Positions 17,945 to 25,913 of a stretch of 64,000 nt of DNA are shown one piece after another. The stretch is from Collimonas rhizosphaerae (GTDB lineage Bacteria > Pseudomonadota > Gammaproteobacteria > Burkholderiales > Burkholderiaceae_D), in the NCBI RefSeq assembly GCF_038896935.1, contig NZ_JBANDC010000008.1, positions 1 through 64,000 of the forward strand. The letters run 5' to 3'. Every line of letters starts with the position of its first letter. The stretch's first letter is position 1. Both the position numbers and the translations under genes were made by a program. A model generated the notes under the pieces. It did not search any database and was not told the DNA's origin. It saw nothing but the letters and a program-made list of their open reading frames with translations.

Positions 17945-19573
17945 TCAAGCTGTCACTGCAGAGGCGCTCGGTTGTACTGGAGCGGCATCATTGATCAGAC
18001 CCGATGGATCGGGCAGCTTGGTGAATTGCGGCGGCTCGCTCCATTCCGGCACATCCTTGTCGAGCGGATGCTTGACCTCGGGCAGGCCATTCCAGAGCGG
18101 ATTGAGCAGCTCGCGCGCCAGCGCCACCACTTTGCGGAAAAATTCGTCGCCGCCTGCGATCAGGTGTTCGCGTTCCTGGCGCTGGCGCTGGAAACCGCTT
18201 TCGAAACGCGCGTGCATGGTGCTTTCGATTTTTTCCAGGTCGGCCGGCGAAGGCTGTGCGCCAAGCTTGCCGGCCTGCTGTTCGGCTTGCAGGTGCGCTG
18301 CGGCGACGGCGGCTTGGTAATCGGCCGCGCAGCGCTCCAGCTTTTCGGTGCGTCCCGGGTCTTGCAGCCGCAGCAGGTCCTGCAAAGCCAGCGCCATGGT
18401 GGTGAGCTGACGCTCGGCCGGGTCGATGGATTTTGCGGCGCGCAATGCCAGGGCGCCGTGATCGCGCGCCGGTTTTTCCTGCCGGGCTTGCGCATAACAG
18501 TAGCCGGCCATGCGGAAACCTTCGATTTCAAACATGGGATTGGGTACGCGCTGCGCCTGTTCCGCGGCGCTGCGGTAGGCTTGCGCCGCTTTTTCAGGCT
18601 GCTTCGCGACCAGCCATACGCCGGCTTCGCCGAACCAGGTCTGCATGATCAGATCGGCCGCCATCGGGTGTTGGTCCTGCTCCGCCTGGATGGCGCATGT
18701 GCGGGCGTCGCGATAGCGCTTGATGGCGTCGGCATAGTTCTTTTCTTTTACATAGGCGCCGGCCACCGCCATCTGCAGCACTACCTGCTGATCCGGCCAT
18801 TGCTCGCGCTGCGCGATCTGCATGGCTTTTTCGGCGCGCGCCGCTGTCTGCGCCGCGCTGCCTTTCTCGACCAGGGTGATGACATCGGTGAGCAACTGGC
18901 GGTAAGCCACCGTCGGTCCTGAACCGCCAGCTTGCGCCACCGTTTCGCGGGCGATGTCGAACATGTCGATCGGCGCTTCCACTACGCGGACACGGGCGCC
19001 ATGGCGCTGCGCCAGCGCCTGCCAGCGGCGATCGGACAAGGTGTCGACCAGCGTCAGCCGTACTCGGCTCGCATCCGACGCCAGGCCGGGACTATGCAGC
19101 GCGGCATCCAGCCAGGCTTCCCAGGCGTCCTGGCTGGCCACGCCATTCGGCGCCAGCACCGCGTTCACGTAGCGCAAATGCGCTAGCTGCGCCTGGTGAT
19201 GCTGCGCGAATGAAGCCAGCACGGCCATGGTCCCGGATGCCGAATCGTGATGAGGCAACTGGGTGAATGGCCAGTCTGCCGCCACGCCTTGCTCACGCAG
19301 GCTGTCCTTGCTGTCGATATAGCTGTCGGCCAGGGCCTGGCGCAATGCGCGGCTGTAGCCAAAGCCAGTGTCAAACGGCGCATCGAAGCGCAGGAACAGG
19401 TCCGGCGTGGTCCAGTCGCCAGGATGTTGCTGCATCTCGAAAAACGCTTGCAGCATGCGGTCGGCATTGCCCGGGATGCGCCACACCAGCACCCGCATTT
19501 GCGGATCGTCGGTGTGTTCCAGCCACAGGTTGCGCAGGGTGTCGACGCGCTTTTCGACAGGATTCTTCGCCAT
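17945..19573 (-). CDS. VgrG-linked protein with TPR-like C-terminal half, candidate effector adaptor
   Basis: The start is placed at 19573 (MAKNPVEKRVDTLRN), preceded by AAAGGA 7 bases upstream; a longer open frame upstream runs through vgrG and is not real. The 542-aa protein has an alpha/beta N-terminal half containing LVWRIPGNADRMLQAFFEMQ (about 29-48). Its C-terminal half is helical and TPR-like (about 245-420; NYADAIKRYRDART, KAAQAYRSAAEQAQ), then a charged coiled region and a Pro-rich tail. It lies 23 bp after vgrG and 13 bp before the rhs toxin. An effector-loading role is inferred from this position; it is not a DUF4123, DUF1795 or DUF2169 adaptor that I can recognise. Confidence 0.85.
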   Translation of the reverse strand: MAKNPVEKRVDTLRNLWLEHTDDPQMRVLVWRIPGNADRMLQAFFEMQQHPGDWTTPDLFLRFDAPFDTGFGYSRALRQALADSYIDSKDSLREQGVAADWPFTQLPHHDSASGTMAVLASFAQHHQAQLAHLRYVNAVLAPNGVASQDAWEAWLDAALHSPGLASDASRVRLTLVDTLSDRRWQALAQRHGARVRVVEAPIDMFDIARETVAQAGGSGPTVAYRQLLTDVITLVEKGSAAQTAARAEKAMQIAQREQWPDQQVVLQMAVAGAYVKEKNYADAIKRYRDARTCAIQAEQDQHPMAADLIMQTWFGEAGVWLVAKQPEKAAQAYRSAAEQAQRVPNPMFEIEGFRMAGYCYAQARQEKPARDHGALALRAAKSIDPAERQLTTMALALQDLLRLQDPGRTEKLERCAADYQAAVAAAHLQAEQQAGKLGAQPSPADLEKIESTMHARFESGFQRQRQEREHLIAGGDEFFRKVVALARELLNPLWNGLPEVKHPLDKDVPEWSEPPQFTKLPDPSGLINDAAPVQPSASAVTA

Positions 19574-19596
19574 GCTGGCGTCCTTTCGGTAAGGTC

Positions 19597-21840
19597 TTAG
19601 CTGTTCAGGTTGATCTTGCTGCCGTTGATCGACACGCCGCCGCCGTTGATCTTGATGATCGAGCCGCCTGCCGTGATGGTGATTTCGCCGGCGTCGATGC
19701 TGATGCCGGCGCCGCCGACGACAAGGTCGACCTTGCTGCCGGAAGCAATGGTCTGGTCGGAGCCGGAATACACCGTGTGGGTGCCGGACACTTCGTGCTG
19801 CATGTTGCCGGTCACCGACAGCAGGCGCGGGCCCGTGTTGCCGTCTTCCACCGGACCGGCGACCGTGCGCTTGTCGGTGCCGGTCACGCTCACTTCGCGG
19901 CCGGCGTGCATGGTATCGCTGACCGCCCCGATAACGGTATGGGTGAGCGTACCGGTGATATCCCTTTTCCAATTGCCGCTGGTGCTGCCGCTATAGTTGC
20001 CGACCAGGCTGCTGCCGTAATCGCCGGTGATGTTTTCGTTATAACCCGCAGCGGTAATGGTCCGTTTCTGGCCGGCCTGGTAGGTCTGCGTCACAGCGCC
20101 GGTAACGGTGGCGGTGGACGTGCCGGTGACGGTGCGGGTATCGTTGCCGGCCACCGTGGCGCCGCGGTTGCCGCCCACCGAGATATCCTGGTTGGCGCCG
20201 ACATTCAGGCTGTGGTTAACGGCAACCTTGGTCGCCTTGTTGTTGTTGACGGTGCTGTTATGGTCGTTCAGCACCGTCACCGCCATGTCGCGCTGGGCAT
20301 GCATGTTGAGCAGTTCGCTGCCGCCGGTGTCGTGCATGGTGACTTCGTTGAAGCCGCCGCCGCGCACGGTCTTGGAGCGCATGCCGCTCACTTCCTGGCC
20401 GAACGGCGGCATGTTGTCGGCGTTGTAGACACGGCCGGTGATGATGGGCCGGTCCGGATTGCCGTCGAGGAAATCGACCACCACTTCCTGCCCCACGCGC
20501 GGCGCCGAGACGCCGCCCATGCCGCTGCCGGCCCAGGGGCTGGCGACCCGCACCCAGCAAGAGCTCTGGTCATTGAACTGGCCCAGCCGGTCCCAGTGGA
20601 ACTGCAACTTGACGCGGCCGAATTTGTCGTGCCAGATCTCCTCGCCTTTCGGTCCCACCACGGTCGCCGTCTGCGGCCCCGGCATGCGCGGCCTGGCGGT
20701 GTCGCGCAAGGGCCGGTAGGGAATCTTGCGGCGCAGGGCGCTGACCTCGACCCGGTACATGCAATCCTGGGCTTCGCCGAAATCGCTGGAAAAATTGTTG
20801 CGGGCGTCGTGGCTGACCCGCAGCGCCATGAAACGGTGTTCGGTCGGATCGTCCCCTTCGTGCTCGAAATGGCCGGCCAGGTCGAAATAGCGGCCGGCCA
20901 CCAGCTCCCGGGTAGTGCCGGCGCCTTCAAACAGCTTGGTCTGCCAGCCGGCTTCCTCGGCGCGCACCGCGGTCAGCTGCTCGCCGACCGAGCTGTTGCC
21001 GTAGCTGGCCGCGCCGTCGTAAGCATAGCGCTCGAATTGGGGCAAGGTGCCGCGCGGAGCATCGTTCTTCAGTTCGACCGCGAGCGGATTGCGCGGCTGC
21101 TTGAAATCGAAACTCTTGATGCTGTGCACGGAAGGCCCGACCCGGCGCCGCGGCCGCCAGTCGTCCAGCACGTCGCTGGCCTGCAATTCCTGGTTGGGCT
21201 GGAAACGCACCGTGGCGTCGCCTGCCAGCGGCTGGCACTGGGTCGAATCGTCGGCCAGCACCAGCTTGTGGCCGCTCTCGCTGTGCTCGAAGCTGTAGTA
21301 GATGCCGGCGTCCTCCAGCAGGCGCGAGACGAAGGTGAAATCGGATTCGTTGTACTGCACGCAGTACGGCAGTTTCGGATAACGGCCGGAGACCAGGTCG
21401 ACACGGTAGTCGGCCAGCTGGCCGTACTTGCTGAATACTTCCTGTGTGATTTCCAGCACCGACAGGTCCTGGAACACGCGGCAGTTGCTGGCATAGTCGA
21501 GGAAGGAAAACCACGGCGCCAGCTGCGCCTGGTAAGTGGCCAGCCCGCCGTCGCTGCCGGTACGGCTGAACTCCTGGACAAAACCGTGGAAATGGCGCTC
21601 ATCGGCTGCGGTCAGCATGGTCAGCAGCACCGGCTGCCCGACCAGCTGCTTGAGTTCAAGCTGGTCGTAGGGCGACAGCAATTCAAGGGTCAATTGGAAC
21701 GGCTTGGACAAGGCTTCGCTGCCGTACATCCGGTGCACCAGCAGCAGATCGGCATCGAGCGGTGTCTTGATACGGACCAGACGCCGGTCCTGGTTGAAGC
21801 GGCCTACCCGGGCCAGCATTGCAGAAGGGTTTGGATACAT
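19597..21840 (-). CDS. vgrG: T6SS spike protein VgrG (TssI)
   Basis: The product caps the Hcp tube and carries the RHS/PAAR effector. The start is set at ATG 21840, with GGAG seven bases upstream; a GTG at 21846 is possible. The 747-aa protein has a Gp27-like part (about 1-400; CVQYNESDFTFVSRLLEDAG), the gp5 OB-fold (about 420-510; FGRVKLQFHWDR, CWVRVASPWAG), and a GFNEVTMHDTGG segment. A long beta-helix needle of T/V/G-rich pseudo-repeats follows (about 550-740; TVTGTSTATVTG-like units). The tail ends INGSKINLNS with no fused enzymatic domain, so toxicity must come from partner proteins. Confidence 0.95.
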   Translation of the reverse strand: MYPNPSAMLARVGRFNQDRRLVRIKTPLDADLLLVHRMYGSEALSKPFQLTLELLSPYDQLELKQLVGQPVLLTMLTAADERHFHGFVQEFSRTGSDGGLATYQAQLAPWFSFLDYASNCRVFQDLSVLEITQEVFSKYGQLADYRVDLVSGRYPKLPYCVQYNESDFTFVSRLLEDAGIYYSFEHSESGHKLVLADDSTQCQPLAGDATVRFQPNQELQASDVLDDWRPRRRVGPSVHSIKSFDFKQPRNPLAVELKNDAPRGTLPQFERYAYDGAASYGNSSVGEQLTAVRAEEAGWQTKLFEGAGTTRELVAGRYFDLAGHFEHEGDDPTEHRFMALRVSHDARNNFSSDFGEAQDCMYRVEVSALRRKIPYRPLRDTARPRMPGPQTATVVGPKGEEIWHDKFGRVKLQFHWDRLGQFNDQSSCWVRVASPWAGSGMGGVSAPRVGQEVVVDFLDGNPDRPIITGRVYNADNMPPFGQEVSGMRSKTVRGGGFNEVTMHDTGGSELLNMHAQRDMAVTVLNDHNSTVNNNKATKVAVNHSLNVGANQDISVGGNRGATVAGNDTRTVTGTSTATVTGAVTQTYQAGQKRTITAAGYNENITGDYGSSLVGNYSGSTSGNWKRDITGTLTHTVIGAVSDTMHAGREVSVTGTDKRTVAGPVEDGNTGPRLLSVTGNMQHEVSGTHTVYSGSDQTIASGSKVDLVVGGAGISIDAGEITITAGGSIIKINGGGVSINGSKINLNS

Positions 21841-22134
21841 TGGCACTCTCCGTTTTGCAGAAGGAATGGCTTTGCATAGAGCTGCTATTTAAGCCGCGAT
21901 CCTGGATAAGGACGTCGGCTTTGCCTGTGATAACCGCGAACAATTACGCAAAAGAAATATTGCCGATCTGAAATTATATCGGTATTTAAGGTGGTCGCGG
22001 CGCCGTGTCTGAATAATTTACAGCGCTGGGGTTGCCAGCGAGTGACAGCGGCGGCGAGGCGGCGTCCGGCGTGCTGAGCCGGACCGCGGTGGTATTTACA
22101 TTACTTTAAGATCAATATCTGGTGTTTGCCCGGC
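21841..22134. other. Intergenic region upstream of vgrG
   Basis: This stretch of about 294 bp lies between vgrG and the downstream end of the TPR paralogue, both on the minus strand. It is AT-rich near 21950-22010 and probably holds the promoter of the vgrG-adaptor-rhs-immunity operon. I see no coding potential and no convincing intrinsic terminator. Confidence 0.4.
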
Positions 22135-22689
22135 TTACTGCAAAGCACCGAAAGGCTTGCCCTCGCCGCCGGCATCCGGCGTCGCGGCTTTGGCGGCGCG
22201 CGTCGTCTTTTTCTTCAGCGGGCGAGCCGCCTTAGGCTTGGTGTCGGCCACTGCGGCCGGGTCGACCACGGTTTCGCCCAGGCTTTCGCGCAGCAACCTG
22301 GTCTGGTTTTGCGCATCGCTGAGCACGCCGCCGTTCAGGTCGCTTTGCGCACTCAAGTCGTTCAGGGCCTTGATCGACAGCTTGAGGCTGCCCAAGGCCA
22401 CCACGCCCTTGGCGTACTTGTCGGCCGGATCGCGTTGCAATACCTGCAATGCATAGGCGACCGCGTCGCCATAGCTGCCGGCGTCGTATTTGATCTGGGT
22501 CATGCGCACCCATGGCGTTTTTTCGGTCGGACGGGCTTGCGCCACATCCTTGAGCACCTGGATTTCCTGGTCGGCCGCACTTTTCTGAGCCGTATCCGGC
22601 ACAGCGGCAGGAGCAGCAGATGCAGCGAATGGGACCATCAAACATGTTAAAGCGACACTGCAGACCAACTTGGTTTTCCAAAGCTTCAT
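22135..22689 (-). CDS. Periplasmic paralogue of the TPR lipoprotein at 3178
   Basis: The ATG at 22689 (MKLWKTKLVCSVAL) is preceded by AGGAAAG. The 184-aa product has a Sec signal peptide with probable cleavage after AASA, but no lipobox. Its body parallels the 3178-3768 protein: TPWVRMTQIKYDAGSYGDAVAYAL, LQRDP, KALNDL, LRESLGETV and an identical-style ending KPFGALQ. It lacks the first TPR hairpin of the lipidated copy. It is divergent from tssA. The pair looks like a duplication with one lipid-anchored and one soluble periplasmic member. Confidence 0.85.
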   Translation of the reverse strand: MKLWKTKLVCSVALTCLMVPFAASAAPAAVPDTAQKSAADQEIQVLKDVAQARPTEKTPWVRMTQIKYDAGSYGDAVAYALQVLQRDPADKYAKGVVALGSLKLSIKALNDLSAQSDLNGGVLSDAQNQTRLLRESLGETVVDPAAVADTKPKAARPLKKKTTRAAKAATPDAGGEGKPFGALQ

Positions 22690-23033
22690 AGCTTTACTCA
22701 CTTTCCTGAAAATATTAAGACCTGGGCAGGCACGGCACAGCCATTGCAAATATAACAATCGCCACAGCAGGTATCAACTGTGGCCAATGCGGGATATCGA
22801 CGCTTTTTTGGGGATGCATTCAGGACACATGTTACTACGGAAACATCTCCTTTGACATTTCGACATATCCGCCAGGCATCTCCGATGCCTGGTTTGCGCG
22901 ACATCAGGAGTGCAACTAAGATTCCTTTTTTGAAACGCTAGGGTATGATTGTGCCAAGGAAATTCCGATGAATATCTCGCAAGAGCGTCGCCGCCTTCCG
23001 GCTTGAACCACTTTTTATTTGGGTTTGTCATTT
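22690..23033. promoter_or_regulatory. Divergent intergenic region between the TPR paralogue and tssA
   Basis: The 344-bp region must contain promoters for both flanking genes. It holds one conspicuous perfect hairpin, CCAGGCATC (22872-22880) and GATGCCTGG (22884-22892) around a TCC loop, followed by a short TTT. No convincing ORF is seen. The hairpin could end a small unannotated transcript or shape the tssA leader. Confidence 0.4.
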
Positions 23034-24125
23034 ATGTTTTCTGTCGATCAATTACTCAATCCCGTCAGCGATGCCGCACCATGCGGCGCCGACCTGTCTT
23101 TCTCAAGCGACCTGGATGCGATCGCCAACGCCCGGCGTTTTGACGATCCGTCGCTGGACCAGGGCGAATGGGTCACCGAGCTCAAGGAGGCGGACTGGGG
23201 TTTCGTCGTCGACAATTGCGCGCGGCTGATAGAAACCCAGAGCAAGGATCTGCGGCTGGCGGTCTGGCTGGCGGAGGCCAATGCCAAAATCCGCCATTTC
23301 AGCGGCCTGGCCGACGGCTACCTGTTGCTGGCCGGCCTGAGCGACAGGTATTGGGAAGGCTTGCATCCGGTGCCGGACGATGACGACCAGGAATTGCGGG
23401 TCGGCAACTTGAGCTGGCTACTGTCGCGCTCAGTGCAGTTGATCCGCGAGATCCCGATCACGGAAGGCCGCGGCACTGCGTTTTCCAGCGTGGATTTCGA
23501 GTCGGCGCGCATCCGTGCGGCCAGTGAAGAACGGGACCGGGCCAACGGCGAGAGCGTCAGCAGCGACGGCGTCAAGCTGGCCGACATCGAAGCGGCAAAA
23601 CGCAAATCGTCGCCGAAATTTTATGAAACATTGCTGGCGGACGCCAACTTGTGCCAGCAAGCGCTGCTGCAATTGGAAAAATCGATCGATTTCCGGGTAG
23701 GCCAGGATGGACCGGCATTTTCATCGGCCAAGGACGCGCTGGAAAACGTGATTGCGGTCATCACCCGCTTCGCACAGGAAGCCGGAGTCAACACAGGCGC
23801 CGCGCCGAAAGCCGGCAGCAACGAGACACAAACCGCACCCACGGTGCAGCAGGAGGTAAGCAAGGTGGAGCAAGCACAGACCACGCTGAACGGCCCGATA
23901 CAGAACCGCGCCCAAGCCCTGGCGCAGCTGCGCCATGTGGCCGATTTTTTCCGCCGCACCGAACCGCACAGCCCGGTCGCCTACCTGGCGGACAAGGCCG
24001 CCAGCTGGGGCGACCTGCCGCTGCACCACTGGCTGCGCACGGTCATCAAGGATCCAGGCTCGCTGGCCCACGTGGAAGAACTGCTGGGGCTGCACGGCGA
24101 CAGCCAGCAAAACGACAACAACTAA
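23034..24125 (+). CDS. tssA: T6SS assembly cap protein TssA (ImpA N-terminal domain)
   Basis: TssA binds the baseplate and the growing sheath end to coordinate tail assembly. The start is placed at ATG 23034 (MFSVDQLLNPVS). The 363-aa protein has the ImpA N-terminal domain (about 5-130; ADWGFVVDNCARLIETQSKDLRLAVWL and YWEGLHPVPDDDD), a variable middle, and a short C-terminal domain with VAYLADKAASWGDLPLHHWL. That last segment places it with the short TssA proteins. It is transcribed alone and converges with the OmpA-tagF-tssM operon. Confidence 0.93.
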   Translation: MFSVDQLLNPVSDAAPCGADLSFSSDLDAIANARRFDDPSLDQGEWVTELKEADWGFVVDNCARLIETQSKDLRLAVWLAEANAKIRHFSGLADGYLLLAGLSDRYWEGLHPVPDDDDQELRVGNLSWLLSRSVQLIREIPITEGRGTAFSSVDFESARIRAASEERDRANGESVSSDGVKLADIEAAKRKSSPKFYETLLADANLCQQALLQLEKSIDFRVGQDGPAFSSAKDALENVIAVITRFAQEAGVNTGAAPKAGSNETQTAPTVQQEVSKVEQAQTTLNGPIQNRAQALAQLRHVADFFRRTEPHSPVAYLADKAASWGDLPLHHWLRTVIKDPGSLAHVEELLGLHGDSQQNDNN

Positions 24126-24140
24126 AAGCGCCGTCCCGGC

Positions 24141-24923
24141 TTACTGCGATACCCGGAACTCGATACGGCGGTTGCGCGAGCGGCCGTCGGCGGTGTCGTT
24201 GGTCATGATCGGCCGGTCCGGTCCCTGGCCTGAAGTCACGATGCTGTCCGGGTTGATGCCCTTCTGCGCCAGGTAATCCTTCACTGCATCGGCGCGCGCC
24301 TTGCTCAGCGAAACGTTACGCGCCCGCAAACCCTGGTTGTCGGTATGGCCGATGACTTCCACTTTCTTGTCTTTCACCTTCAGCAGCGCAGCCGACATTT
24401 CATCCAGGATATGCATGCCGGAAGGCGTCAGCGTGGCTTGCCCGCTTTCGAACTCGATGGTGCGGTTGGCCAGGGTCTGGTCCAGGATATTTTGCTCCGA
24501 AGCAGAAACCCGCAAGCCGTTCTTGACGGTGTAAGTCGGATTCAGGTTGCCGGCGATTTCACTGGCGATCTGCTGGCGCTGCGCTTCGTTGCTGACTTCG
24601 CCGTTGATGGTGACGGTATTGCCGTCGATCTTCAGCTGGCCGCGGCTGACCTGTTTCAGGCTCGGACTGATCAGCTTCTGCACATAACCGTTCCAGTTGG
24701 CCGGCGACACCACCGAACCGATCGATATCTGGTCCACCACACGGTCGGCGCCATACAGTTCCTGCAGCTTGCTCAGCGCGCTCTGCTTGCTGGCTTCGTC
24801 GGGCACCGTGCCGCTGACCAGGATCTGGCCCGGTTTCGGGGTAGCCACGGGCGGCGCGACATTTTGTGCCAGCGCCAGGTTCGACATGAATAACGATGTC
24901 AGGGCAATGCTCAGATAACGCAT
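24141..24923 (-). CDS. OmpA-family peptidoglycan-binding protein of the T6SS (TagN-like)
   Basis: The 260-aa product has a signal peptide (cleavage after LALA), a duplicated BON-like alpha/beta region (about 30-150), and a C-terminal OmpA domain. OmpA hallmarks are IEFESGQATLTPSG (about 154-167), VIGHTDNQG (about 189-197) and GRSRNRRIEFRV at the end. It ends the tssM-tagF operon, 3 bp after tagF. Since TssL here lacks its own OmpA extension, this protein is a good candidate for attaching the secretion complex to peptidoglycan. The TagN comparison comes from operon order and domain type. Confidence 0.88.
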   Translation of the reverse strand: MRYLSIALTSLFMSNLALAQNVAPPVATPKPGQILVSGTVPDEASKQSALSKLQELYGADRVVDQISIGSVVSPANWNGYVQKLISPSLKQVSRGQLKIDGNTVTINGEVSNEAQRQQIASEIAGNLNPTYTVKNGLRVSASEQNILDQTLANRTIEFESGQATLTPSGMHILDEMSAALLKVKDKKVEVIGHTDNQGLRARNVSLSKARADAVKDYLAQKGINPDSIVTSGQGPDRPIMTNDTADGRSRNRRIEFRVSQ

Positions 24924-24926
24924 GCG

Positions 24927-25913
24927 TCAGGCTCCAATAAATGCGTCACGAAACGAATCATGAGCCGATTTTAAAGATAGGGTGGGTTGCGCCAGGTAGC
25001 TGGCGATCTTCGTGATGCTGTAATCCGACTTGACCTGTTCTTCGACCCAGCTGGCGTCCTCGAAAGAAATGTGGTGCTCGAGCGCGACCTGGGGATCCAT
25101 GATGGCTTGCAAGGTGCGCGGCGAAGCGCCGCTGAAGCCGATCACCATGGATGGCCGGTCGTTGATCCTGGTAACAAAAGTGGCCAGCTCGAAATTGCCG
25201 CGCAGCAGGAATGGCGTAATCAGGTGCAGCCAGTAGGACGCCACCAGGTTGCGATACATGGGATCGACCGGCAACGGCATCACCAGGCTCTTTTCCAGGC
25301 GCGACGACGAACTCGCCATCACCGGCTGCAGCAAGATGCCCAGCGCCAGGACCAGGTGCCGCAAGGAGCCCTTGAAACCGGCGCTGTGCAGCATGTTTTC
25401 CAGCCCGCCTATGGTCTGGATTTCCATGAAGTCGGTGAAAGCCGCGTGGTAGGCGCCGCTGCCCAGCTGCAAGGGAATGCCGGTGGCGGTCAGGTTCTGT
25501 AGGGAAATCGCCGGATCGGTAGCGGCTATCACTTCGGAAGCCTGGGTTTCCAGCCGGTTCCACAGGCGCGAAAACGCCATCGGGCTCTTCGCCGTAAAAT
25601 CCTGCGGCTCGTCGATTTCCATGGTGCTGACGGCAAGGAATGGAAAACGGCGGTTAGCCTGGTCGTTGCTGGCAATCAGGTGGCCGGCGATGGCGCGCCT
25701 GCTGCGCGGGCCGATGAAAGCAAAGTGCAGCGGACTGACGGCGTCGTAGGCGATTTTCCAGCGCGGCTCGGCAGACAGCAGGTCCATTGCCTGCGCCAGC
25801 CAGTCATCGAGGATCGACACCAGCGGCATGTTGTCGGTAGCCTTGATGAAATCGCCGCGGCTGGGGATCTTGCCGAAATAGCCGATGTTAGCCAATTTTT
25901 CTCCTACGCTCAT
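24927..25913 (-). CDS. tagF: T6SS post-translational regulator TagF (ImpM family)
   Basis: TagF proteins repress T6SS assembly post-translationally, often by acting on Fha or TssL-linked factors. The 328-aa product starts with the ImpM signature IGYFGKIPSRGDFIKA and continues with LAQAMDLL and FAFIGPRSRRAIAGHLIAS. It overlaps tssM by 4 bases (ATGA) and is followed after 3 bp by the OmpA-like gene. No PpkA, PppA or Fha partner was found in this window, so any TagF control here would be independent of a linked threonine-phosphorylation pathway. Confidence 0.92.
   Translation of the reverse strand: MSVGEKLANIGYFGKIPSRGDFIKATDNMPLVSILDDWLAQAMDLLSAEPRWKIAYDAVSPLHFAFIGPRSRRAIAGHLIASNDQANRRFPFLAVSTMEIDEPQDFTAKSPMAFSRLWNRLETQASEVIAATDPAISLQNLTATGIPLQLGSGAYHAAFTDFMEIQTIGGLENMLHSAGFKGSLRHLVLALGILLQPVMASSSSRLEKSLVMPLPVDPMYRNLVASYWLHLITPFLLRGNFELATFVTRINDRPSMVIGFSGASPRTLQAIMDPQVALEHHISFEDASWVEEQVKSDYSITKIASYLAQPTLSLKSAHDSFRDAFIGA

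Noticed and set aside
17945..19972. Longer reading frame upstream of the TPR-like protein gene, overlapping vgrG
   Set aside because: The upstream part is a shadow of the vgrG repeat region (Arg/His-rich nonsense); the ATG at 19573 has a good ribosome site.
19267..21879. Long plus-strand open frame opposite vgrG
   Set aside because: It is antisense to a clear vgrG and has shadow-like composition (His/Ala/Gly/Val rich) with no motifs.
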